Shown piece by piece: positions 10,717-22,089 of a DNA stretch of 64,000 nucleotides. The stretch's first letter is position 1, and each line of letters starts with the position of its first letter. The stretch is from NCBI RefSeq assembly GCF_901933205.1, contig NC_044590.1:5099501-5163500 (forward strand). The letters are read 5' to 3'. This DNA comes from Camarhynchus parvulus (taxonomy: Eukaryota > Chordata > Aves > Passeriformes > Thraupidae). The translations under genes were made by a program, and so were the position numbers. The notes under the pieces were generated by a model. It had not been told where the DNA came from and did no database searches. It worked only from the letters and a program-made list of their open reading frames with translations.

Positions 10717-13700
10717 CTACCCAAGGCAGGGCAGAGTGAGGGGTGGTGGAGTTTGTGCTGCCTCAACTAAGCAAAGCAAATGGACATTTTGCACCACTTC
10801 TGGGTAAAAATTTCCTCCTCTAGGAATGGGGGCTGGGAGAGTTAAAACCCATTTCAGGACTCAAAATATTTTAAAGTATCTTATCCAGGACTTCATTCTG
10901 GTGGAGACTTGCCTTCAGCAGAAAATAAAAACCTAACAAGAGCTGGATAAGAAGAAAGAGCTGGTGGGACAGGCTGAATGGTGGGATTTGGGTTTTGTAT
11001 TCTCCCTGGACTCTTCACCAGTCAACTCCTCTCCTGAGCTGGCCATGATGCCCAGAGATGTGGGCAAAGGTTGGGGTCCCAGTCCATGGCTTGATGTAGC
11101 TGGGAACCAGCTGTGGGTGGCACTGGAGCAGCAGCCACAGGTACTCACCAACTGTTATCCAGATTAATGGAAAATGGGCAGGAGACATGGCTGGCTCCCC
11201 TGGGTCTGGTGAGCAACAATCCCAATGCTGAGTGAATTGCAGGAACAGAGTGTGCCTCATTAGAAGAGCTCCTCATAAGTTATTCATTGTTATTTAGACT
11301 CAATACCAGACAGCAAAATTTAATCAGCCAGCATTGTGAAATAGCAGTGAGGGAAAACTGGCTAGCAGCTCCACATTTCCAGAGGAATTATGAAATGGTC
11401 CCTGTGGCTTTAGCTACTCATTTTGCCATGTTTTCAGCAGCCCTGCTCTTCCTGTGTTATTCTCACCAAGCAGAGCCTGTTGGTTTCACTCCTCTCCACG
11501 GCAGCTGGGAAGGTCCTTGCTCACCTGCTCTGACATGTCTTGGTGGGTGAGACCTTGTGGTTGGTGGCACACGGGCAGGAGAAGAATAACAAAGAGTTTT
11601 TGGTGGAGGATGTATTGTCTACACTGTGTTCACACTCAAAGCCAGCTCATCCTGTCCTTGAACATTTAAATGGAGAATGACTTTCAAAGAGACCTGCTCC
11701 AGAAACACAATTACGTGGATTATAATGCAAGAATATTACCAGTCTTCCATCCTTTTGATAATGCCAGGTCAAACCAGCAGCAGAACTTGACTGCCATGAG
11801 GAAGATGGGGCTTTCCTCTTTTTCCATCTTTTTCTATCTGCGTTTCAAGTCTGTAAATGTGTTCTCAAGGCTTCATTCACTTGACAATAATGTCGTATTA
11901 AGATTCCCATTCAAAGCCCCTCAGGTATTTCCTTTCCCTCAGTGCTGCTGTCCTGGGTGAACCAGAGAGTTCTTTAAACTGCAATAGTGATTAATTACCA
12001 TCATTGTGAAGAGATGCTAAATTTCCCAGTTGTGACTTGATGGCTAATTTGGTTTGTGAGACGAGCAGAAAGGACCACTGGGCTCTTCTCGCTGGAGTTT
12101 GAAAAGTGATGTTTTAATTAAAGTTAGAGGCACCAAAGAGGATTACCCTGTCTGCAGCGCCAGCTCTGAAGGCACACAGATGAATGGGCAGGGGGATCAG
12201 CACAAGATCACTGCTAAGCTGGGGCACAGAGGGAGGGAGACACCCAAGCTGCCCCCAAAGAAAGGCTTGGCAGCCTCGCCTTTCCTGCTGCAATCCTCAT
12301 TTGAAAAAAACTAGGAGAAATCAGAGAATAAACTCAGCTTCTGGATTTTCCCTGGAGCTCACAGGGGTTGCAATTGCTTTGGGAAAGATTATCTTGCGTT
12401 CAGCACAAGTGAAGCCCTGAGAGCCATGTTTGAGTTTCCCATGCTGTTAATAACAATGCACGATATTACTCACACTGCCAGGTTGAGTCCCCACCAAGAA
12501 GGAAAGGGAAAACATTCCAATAATTGCTATCATTGGCTTGTGGCTATTTACAGCACCTTGAGGGGCAGCATGCCCTGTCAGAGAGCTTTGTGATCCTTTA
12601 TCTGAGTCCTCTCTTCAGCTAAAATTGGAGATACTCCCTTCTCATCTCCCTGATGTCCTTGGCAGGCAGCAAGCCATGTGCTTTTTAATACCTGCTGGTA
12701 ACAGAATTTCCAAGTGCTCCAGAAGTCTGATATTTTTGTGTGCCTTTTTAAAATGGAAGGACACATTAATTAATTAATTAATTCCAGGATCCAGGAGAAG
12801 CTCCTTGCTTCCCAGCTACAGTCTCAGGGCTGGCTCCCAGTATCCATGTCAAACCATGCTGTATCTCTGTGAGATAAGGAAAAGGAGGGTAGCAAATCCC
12901 CCCGAGCCTGAAAGGCTGATGCATTAGCTTATTGCCTCTCCTACCCTCACTAATGCCATAATCTGATGGAATTAGGAGAGATGGCCCAAAAACCAGGAGA
13001 GTGGAATGGTTCCCTCCACAGCCATAGGTACCCATGGACTGCTAGTGCACATCTCCATTTTTGCTGGGTACCTGGGGTGAGAGGGGAGGCAGCAGTTATC
13101 CCAGCAGATGTGGAGGAGCAGGGCCATATGTTTGAGTGGTTTATGGCTCCCAGGGGGGCTGCTGCAATCACTGTCCTGTGGACAGCAACCCTTGCTGGGA
13201 AAGACAGCAGAGAGGCTGAGGCAGAGCATGTCCCAAGAGGAGATGGTTTCACAGATGTAGGAAAGGGCTGTTGGAGGGCCCTGTGAGCTCCTGGAAGAGG
13301 TGACAGGGTTTTCTCACTGGCTTGGCCCATCTTCCCTTCTCCTATCAGCACTTGGAGGGGTTCCATCCTGCAGCTTCATCTGCTTGGCTTCCTTCAGCAG
13401 TGCTTGTTCACAGCCAGCCTTCTGCTCTGCTTGCTGCTAATGAAGTAATCCAGCGTCTCTGCCAGCCACCTGGTGCCTTTGTTAAATGGGGAGGGAGCAG
13501 CAAACTGTTCTCATCTCATTGCTAAGCTGACAACTTTTCTCATGTGCAGAGTCATAAATATGCAGGAAATTCAGCGACCACATCAAATGCCTGATCCTGA
13601 CTTCAACCTGACTCTCAAAGAAAGGCAAATCTGCTCAGAAATCCTGGACTTTGACTATTGTGCAGTGCCTGCTCTCTCCCCTGATCTTCATTGTGTCCCC

Positions 13701-16700
13701 TCCTGAGTTCTCACTAAATGAATAAATTCATACCTGTCAGTGCAAATTGGGAACCCTGTACCAAATGGGGGAGAGGTTTTGTGAATATTTAATCAAATGG
13801 AAGAACAATGAAAAGTGCCAAGGCATGCAGTGTTTCAAGCAGCAGGTGATGGAAAGCAGGTGTGAGAGGCTCTGCTGGTGGCTGGATTTGGCTTGGCATG
13901 GGGAATCCTCGAGGGGCTTTGTGCAGTGCAATGGTCTGTGGGGAAATAAGTGCTGGAGAACAGAGCTGGACCACTCCATCCATCAGGATTCAGAGGCAAT
14001 TTTATGTGCTACGAGTCTCACGCATGCTTGTGTTGGTTTCCCACATATCTTGTGTTATTCATGGCCTGAAGCTGTAACTATTTGGCTGAGGAAGAGACTC
14101 TGGATGGGTCCTGATCTTTTTGCCAGCCTGCAGATAATGGTGTTACTCCACTGTCTCCACCTGAGTAAGAGATCTGAATGTGAACAGTGCATTTCGCATG
14201 CTGGAACAACATAAAATTATGGAGCTTGCCAAAGGTCACATAATGATGGAATTGGGAAATTATAAAGGTATTGGAAAAACATTAGATGATATCACATCTA
14301 CAGGGCCACAGAGCTCTTAAAAGATTACCCCAAGCCATGGCAGCACTGACTGTGTTTTATGACTCATTGACTTTGTGGGAAAATATTTTGTCTAAAAATC
14401 TGCAGGACCTCTTGAATAAAAAGGACTTTCATTAAAACAAAAAGGAGTTCCAGCATTATCAGAGCTTTCCTTTTTCTTCTTTCAGGAGCTTCTTCAGAGT
14501 CTAAGATGGTATTTGTAAGTCTAGCTGGAATTTGGGAATTAATAAATAAAGATTATTTATTTAATAGACCAAAAGGGAACGAGTTATTAACTGCATTAAA
14601 CACCAGGCTAGCCCTTTGTACCAGAAGTGAAGGAAAGTGGGTGGGTATGGATTAATTAAACTTGATCTTCTGGTTGCCAAAGAAATTTAAATTTGCCATG
14701 CCATGAATTTGCCACTCTTTTTCCCCCCCTTAGTTTTTATTTTCATCTCTCTGTTACAGAGTTTTAAATACTGACTCCAAATGTAATATGCTTCCAAAGC
14801 AGCATTAGTGCTGAGTCTAAACCAAACATTATCTGATTAAATCTTGACCCAGATGAGTTTGTCTACTTTCTGTGCTTCTAAATACATATTTACCATATGT
14901 TGCCTCATATGCTGCTTTTGTTTTTTACTGATTCTTGGGTCCAAATGCTGTAATAATCATATGTTCCTGTTAGTTGTGAGTCAAACAAAGTTCCAAGTTT
15001 GCAACCACGTTTGCAAGTCTGAAAATTAAAGAGCATCAACATCCATGGTCAACCATCACCCTGATCTGTCCTGATGCTGTCACTTCTTCCCAGCTCCAGA
15101 ATCAGTGGCCAAAGCCTCAGTGGATGTGGATTTTTCCCTGTGCTGAGGCTGCCCAAGCACACAGCACCTTGCAGCCTCCTCAGGACCCCTTTTGTGCTGC
15201 AAAGTCCTGTATTGGTTACATTTATCTCATTTTCAAGCTGTAAGCAGCCCATGGCTCCATGCAGCCCTTGCTGCCTCAGGGAGGAGGTGATGCCTGCTCC
15301 TGCCCTGGATTTCTTCCCCATGAGGTTTCACCTCTTTCAGCCATGGGAAGGGCAGGACAGAGCTGAGCAGCTCCTGAGGGCTGGAGTGCACAGGTCAGGA
15401 GACCCCCACGGGCACCCAACCCTCTCCAGCTGGGCAACCTCAACATCACAAATCTTTTAGCAGCTGCTGAGCCTCCAGCCCCAGGTCACACTTGAGCTGT
15501 CAAATGATTCCACACAGAAATGTGTCACATTGGAGGGAGGGCTTTGGTTGAACCTGGCTGGTCCCTGGCTCCTCTTCTCCAGCATCCTGCAAGGAAAATG
15601 TGGGTTTTTTCTGCTGGGGAGGGCTGTGTGCACACTCCCGTGCAGCTTCTCTTTTGTGGCCAAATTTCCAGAGCAATCATGAGGAGGCTGTATGGATCCC
15701 ATTTCTAGTCTGCTGCTTAAAAATATCTTACATTTTGGGCTGGGCACAAGGCTTACTAAGCTGCATGTTTATGCAGAGTATTCAGACTTCTTCATCGACT
15801 TAAATCAGATTTGACAGTGCCTACAAAACCTCTGAGGATCTAGAAAATCTAAATCTTTTTTAATGTGTTGAAGTATTTGCACTGTTGAAATGAAAATGAA
15901 CATAAATGCTGGTTTAATATTTATCCCTGTTTGTACTTGGATTTTATTTTCAGGGTTCTGTGACAGCAACATAAATGTAAGTTATTGCTGATTCATATTC
16001 ACACTTAATTCCTCTCTCCCAAACCTCTTTATACTTCTGCTACTTATTCTTGCTTGAGCTCTTCCTTTTTTTGCCTGTTTCCTAGCAAATTATAGTTAGA
16101 GGTGAAGCATTTTCTAGTTCAAGCTAATTTCTAGAATTATTCAAGCATTTAATTTAAGGAAAAGCGTGCAATTATAGCAAAGTACTTCGGAAAATTTTAA
16201 TCCTTAACTAAGAAGCTGCCTTGGAGTTTCTGGGATGCACAGGCTGAACTGGGAGCTCACAACAAAACTCATGAATTTCATTCTCCAGTTTCAGCCCTGT
16301 GGTTGTGCTGTAGCAGACTCAACAAAGTTGAGTCCCATTAAACACACCTACGAGGAAGCCTCCCAAGGGAGTGGGTTCCTGCCTGAATAGCAGAAGTTGC
16401 TGTGTTTAATTTAAACATTTAACATCGAACATCCTCGCACCCCACGCTCAGAATTGATTATAAACCTGGGGATTTATGTCTCTTTCTGTCAAGGAAAATC
16501 CTCAGTGGGCAGAATGGGGAAGGGAAGCGAAAAAGGCTGCTCCTTTCATGGGCTCAAATCCACATGTGCTGGCCAAATCCCATTATGTATAATGTTTACA
16601 CACATTCTGCATCCATAATCTGCCTTATTGCACTGCAGGTGCTCAGCCTGGCTCCAGGAGTGGCAGCTCTGAGCAGTAATTGCAGGTTTCCTGCAGGTTC

Positions 16701-17147
16701 ATTGCAACCTGCACCACCAGCCGTCTCCTTGATTTATTCCAAAACAAAAACATTTCTCTGGATATAAGCACACAAATTTAATTTCATTCATCTGTGCCAG
16801 GTTAGAAATTGCACCCGTGAATGGAGTTTGCTGCTGGAGTAATGGGGAAACCACTTAATGTCATTTAAGCCATTTGGGACCAAACCTCACTGTCATGACA
16901 GCCCGGAGGACAAATCCATGGGCTGCAGGAACCAGGGGGCTTCAAGGGAGGTATTGTTTGAGATGTTTGCTCAGTGCCAAAACCAAGCATGAGGATTTGC
17001 TGCTATTTTATAGGTTGGCAAGAAGATCCACATAAACACAAGCTGTAATAATTCGCTTGAGACAGTAACACACGAGTGCACAGAGTTAGAGGGAGGGAGT
17101 GGATTTTGGCCCTGTTGTTTCTCCACTCCATTTTATTTAGGTGATGG
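10717..17147. other. 5' flank, no gene recognised
   Basis: Non-coding DNA. The longest open frame, 155 codons at 13747-14214 (+), has no recognisable motif, is compositionally ordinary and is expected by chance at this scale. Apart from the ATTA repeat at 12764, nothing stands out. Confidence 0.6.
12764..12783. repeat. (ATTA)n short tandem repeat
   Basis: About five copies of ATTA, a perfect small tetranucleotide repeat in the NTSR1 5' flank. Confidence 0.85.
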
Positions 17148-17206
17148 CATAGAATCACAGAATCATTAAGGTTGGTGAAGACCTCCAGGACCGTCAAGAC
17201 CAATCT
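17148..17206 (-). mobile_element. CR1 LINE fragment, extreme 3' end
   Basis: AGAATCACAGAATCATTAAG followed by GTTGGTGAAGACCTCCAGGA is the typical CR1 tail in reverse complement, ending in the 8-bp-type ATTCTATG/ATTCTGTG repeats of the family. Only about 60 bases are recognisable. Confidence 0.85.
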
Positions 17207-20200
17207 TAATGGAAATATGAAAACACATTGGTGGTGATATCTGAACCCAGCCTGTTATTTGGCTCCTAATCAGCTGGGATGTGGCAAAAATCAGAAACTT
17301 CTGAATTCTGGTGCAGGTCTGGGCAGTCAGAAAGGCAGGATCAGACTCAGATGTGGAGCTCTGCCACTGATTCCAGACTCTGGGCAGAAACTGGGCTCGC
17401 TGAGGCTGTGTCTCCATCCTCCTTCCACAAACTGGCAACATTCAAACCTAATTTGCCTTGTAATGATTCCCATCTAATGTTTTTTCAGAAACAACAGTGA
17501 AACGTGTGATTTCATGAAGAGAAAATCAAAGATGCTCACAGGGTGTTCCTGTTATTATTGGCACATTTTGGGCTCTGTCTGTGTGATCAAATAAAGCAAT
17601 GAGAATGATGATGATTGCTGTTGTCACTTGCAGCACAACCTGCCCGTGATCAATAGCAGGGCTCCTGCTGAGCCCAGGCCAGCCCATCCCCTGGGCCAGC
17701 AGGACAAGGTGATGCAGCAGGTCTGGATCTGCTCCTGCTCCCTCCTGCTGCTGGAACACAGCACAGGAGAGACCCTGCAGATTGCTGTGCTTGGATTTGC
17801 ACTGCTGTGCATTGAGTTGAGCAGGGAATGGGGGACGGGAGTGCTCTGTGCACTAGACACTGAAGGGAAGTCCTTGTTTTTGGGGAGAATGCCCTCCTGA
17901 TCCAGCTTGAGGTGGCTAAAGCCAAGGCACTTCTGCTCTTCATAAACCAGAACCATGATTGCAGATCTCCCTGCACATCCTGGACAGTGGATCTCCAGGA
18001 AATTGGGGTGACATTTATTTGTTTCCATTTTTATCAGCTCCCTGGAGCCAGCAGGACCACTCCCTGTGTTTCTCTGGTGTGTTGACACCCCATCTGTGAG
18101 GAAACCCTGGCTGGAAGGCTCCCCTCCAGCTGCTGTTTGCCATGAAGCTGAATAGAGCAGCTCCCTACCAGGCAGAAGAGGAGGAAAAGTGTTTTCTCCA
18201 TGAAGTAGCTGTCTCCTGGAGGAGTTATAAAAGTAGGCTATCACCTGGTGAGGCTGGTGGGAAGATGGGCAGAGCCCTGTCAGTGAAGAGTGATTCACTG
18301 GATAACTGTTTTACAGGAGAGCTCGCAGCACTAATCACAACTTCTCACTTGCTAATGGCTGAGAAGAGTTAAATGAAGAGTAAAAATAGCTTCATGTCTT
18401 CTGAGTTCTGCATGAGCATGGCACCTGTGAGGAAGTCTGCAATTAGCCAAACTGAGAATCTAAAGACAAAAGGGTTTGACTTCTCTCCTTGACTTTTAGC
18501 ACTTGAAGAAGAAATTCAGCCTGTCAGGAAGTGAACATGAGACTATTGCACCTCTCCTGGGTTAGGAGCATCACCTTCTCCCAGATCCTCTGTGATTAGG
18601 TTCAAAAGGCAAAGAGGATGAGGAGTCACCCCTCCAGCAGTCAGCCCTGTCTCCAGCTCTCTTCTCCCTTCTTTTGAGGCTGAGCCAAAGGGCTGGGCGC
18701 TGCCCTGGCTCCAGCAGAGTGCTGTGCTCCCACCATGGGCTGCAGGAGGGAGGGGACCAGCTGTGACAAGACCCTGCAGTTGGGTTTGCTATGGGTACGT
18801 TGGTGGCTGAGGGTGAGATTGTCACATTTTCTCTATTTGCTGTCAAAATCTGCTCTAAACCAATTTCGCTTAAATTCGCAAAATTGTTTCTTCACATTAT
18901 CCCTTTTACATCTTGAAGCAAGTGTGCATTTGATCAAAATCTTTCTTTTTATACTTTGAGCTCAGGCTGTGACATGTCACGCAGCTAATTCAATACCTAC
19001 ACATGCCCTTTTATTCCAATAAAAGGCGAACAGATAAAGTGATCTCCTCATATTGCAACACGAGATGGATTTTATTTCTTGCAGGTTTGCCCTTTTTCAA
19101 GCATATCTCAGATCTCTTTATATGGCTGACTATCAATTTCTCCTTCTAGCTGGCATATTAGGCTCATAATAAAATGTGTTTGCATACTCATCAAGGGAAG
19201 CAGAGAGGCTCACAGAGGACAGGGGTGTATTTCTGAGCTCCTTGGAGGGGCTTCTGGGAAGTGAAGATCTCCATTAACGTACAGATACAAGCAGGTGGGA
19301 GCTACACATCTTCCTAATGCATCCAAAGCTTAGTCCTCACAAAGATGAATTTAGGACTTGCTGCTTGCTCAGCTCATTTGTCAGTGGTTGCAGAGGCTCA
19401 TCAGTGCTGTTAATTTGTTATTCTCCCAGTTATGATCCACTGAGGTGTCTCAAGTGCCTCTGTTTCTTCAGCGAGACACACAAATGAGACACCCCTGGAG
19501 ACAAGACTGTTTGGGGACAAGCGAAGAACTCCAAAAGGCTTTAAAAATAACTCTAAAAATCTTTTAAAATAACTCCTGGTATTTATGGTCAAAATCCCAC
19601 ATTTTTTTATATGCCCCATATTCGTTAGGCCTCAAACATTGGAAAATCATTTCCAAGCATTGGCCTTGCTGCGCAAATTAAGCTGTAGAGGTGTCAGAAA
19701 ATGTTACCTGTGAACTTCTGCCCTCTAAAAGTATTACTTATGCAAACAAAATCCGGGCAGATCCTGCCACCCTGACTTCAGCTTGACTTTTGGCTTTTAA
19801 TTCTTGAATTTCATAGCTCTGTGCCTCTTTGTGCCTCCCATGCAGAGGAACATTTCTCCTTGCACTGAGGTCAACCTGCTCATCTTGCCAGCATAGCTCC
19901 AGGTAAGACAAGGGCTTTAAGTGAACCTCACACAGTATCAGAGCCAAGCTGACCTGTTGCTGAAGGATCAGAGCAAATTCTGGAGAATCAAGTCATTTAA
20001 AGAAATAATTTTGTTAATTGAACTCTGTCCAGCTGTCTGCCAGTTCATCTCACAGCTGCTTTTGTGGAAGTTTCTGTCATTGTTACTCCACTTTACCACC
20101 TGGTGAAATATGACTTCCTTTGGTGACATTACTGAGGAAGAAGGACTCCATCTAATTTTTCTAACTTATTTCACATCCTTGTCACCAGTGTGGCTTTGCT

Positions 20201-20992
20201 GATGTTTAGCAATTTCCTGTATGAATGCACCCTTCTACCCAAATCATTCTCCAGACATTTTCCTCGGGCACTCAGACCTGGATTCAAGGCTGGGTGGGCA
20301 ACTTCTTCTGTTCTGCTGTAAAATCATGTACTGCACTAAAAATGAACTTGTTTTGGTTTCCACATCTGTACACATGGGCTTTGTAAACAAAAGTTTACCA
20401 ATTCTAGCAAAGACAACCCAGGATCACGCCTTGCTTCGGCATAAGGCTTTGGAATGATATTCACAGGTTAGGCAAGACAAGCAGCAGAGCAGGGAAGTCT
20501 CTAGAAGCAAAAATGAAAAGATGCTGCAAGAGCAGACATTGTTTTCTGTAAGATGAAAAAATCCAACTTGTTTTTTTAACAGTGAAACAGTTGGAAATAT
20601 TTTCCCTTGGAGTCAGAACAGTTTGTCTGTGATTTATGAGAATCTTTATAATGATAGCTATTGTCCAGAGAGTTCCCCTTCTCAGTAAACATCTTTCCAC
20701 TAAATCAACCAAAGATTTGTTTCCCACAAGCTGGGCTCTTTTTTCTTTTTTTCCCCACATTTCTTCAGTACCTGCAGTTCCCCAAACACTTCTGATGAGA
20801 CTTATGGGAAAAAAGATGTCAGGCACTGAATGCAGCCCCAGTTATCACTAAAGGCACTGAATGAGCTCCCTCTCTAACACAGGATGAAAGGAATGAACTT
20901 CCCTGGCCTTTTTTTTTTGGTAGTTATATTTTTTCTTTATCTCTTGCATCCTTTGGTTGTTTCCTTACAGTTTAATTTAGAGCAGTCCCAGG
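17207..20992. other. 5' flank, no gene recognised
   Basis: Non-coding DNA. A 224-codon minus-strand frame at 17624-18298 overlaps other open frames and matches no family I know. Two short perfect palindromes occur at 18969-18980 and 19007-19026. Confidence 0.6.
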
Positions 20993-21082
20993 GCTATATA
21001 TTATATATACATAAGATATATAATATAATTATATATATATATATATAAATTATATATATAAAATATATATATATATAATAGA
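20993..21082. repeat. (AT)n microsatellite, about 90 bases
   Basis: Almost pure alternating AT with short interruptions (ACATAAG, AATTA, AAATT). It is highly self-complementary and could extrude a cruciform. It separates AT-rich flank on the left from GC-richer DNA that leads into the minisatellite 0.6 kb to the right. Confidence 0.92.
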
Positions 21083-21712
21083 GCCTCTGGAGTTGGGGGC
21101 TTTTACCTGGTTATGGGAGCCTTTTCCCTTGGGTTGGGTGCAACAACCTCTGAGCCATATCAGAAAAAGGAAATGAAAATCCCTCTCCAGGGATTCTCTG
21201 CTCACTCTAACAGGGTTAATGCTGGTTTTGTCCTCTCTGGTTCAAGATGCTGAGAGTGTCTGGGTAAATATGGCCAAGGGGAGGAAGGACATCAGCACAG
21301 GCTGAGGTGTGAGATGTGGCTGGGAGGCATCAGGGTGGGCACAGGGCAGGGAGCTGGTGCCTCTGCAGATCTGCTGGGGTCAGCAGGACTGCACCTGCCT
21401 CGGAAACAAAGCACCCCAGGCAAGCCCGTGATGTGATCCTGACAGTTTCCTGGCCACAGGAGTGTGAATAAACCCTTCCTCTGAGTCATCAGAGCAGCAG
21501 GTCCTGCAGGGACATCAGTGAGGAAACAGGACAGAAACTGGGCTTCTCCAGGCTGAGCTCAGGCTGTGCCCAGGCAGCTGCAGGGCAGGGATGGAGCTCA
21601 GCAGACTCAACAGAGCCTCTTGTTCTTCCTCCTGATCAGGAGGGACCTTGTCATATCCTCAGAGGCTGCAGAGCAGTGTCAGCACCCTCGGCTCACACAG
21701 GGATAGGGATGC

Positions 21713-22089
21713 CAGGCCAGGCCCAGGATCAGCCCAGGCCCAGGAGCAGGCCCAGGCTCAGGATCAGCCCAGGCCCAGGACCAGGATCAGCTCAGGCTCA
21801 GGAGCAGCCCAGGCCCAGGACCAGGCCCAGGATCAGCCCAGGCCCAGGACCAGGATCAGCTCAGGCTCAGGAGCAGCCCAGGCCCAGGACCAGGCCCAGG
21901 ATCAGCCCAGGCCCAGGAGCAGCCCAGGCCCAGGACCAGGCCCAGGACCAGCTCAGGCTCAGGATCAGCCCAGGCCCAGGACCAGGCCCAGGATCAGCCC
22001 AGGCCCAGGACCAGGCCCAGGATCAGCCCAGGCCCAGGATCAGCCCAGGCCCAGGAGCAGCCCAGGCCCAGGATCAGCCCATGCTCAGG
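21713..22089. repeat. GC-rich minisatellite built on 6-base units
   Basis: About 375 bases are made of hexamers such as CAGGCC, CAGGAT, CAGCCC and CAGGAC in multiples of six. A higher-order unit of about 66 bases is repeated near 21770-21835 and 21836-21900. Because the period is a multiple of three, several frames stay open and translate to Gln/Pro/Arg/Ala repeats; these are not genes. Confidence 0.92.

Noticed and set aside
13747..14214. 155-codon plus-strand frame
   Set aside because: No recognisable domain or splice context; frames of this length are expected several times by chance in this window.
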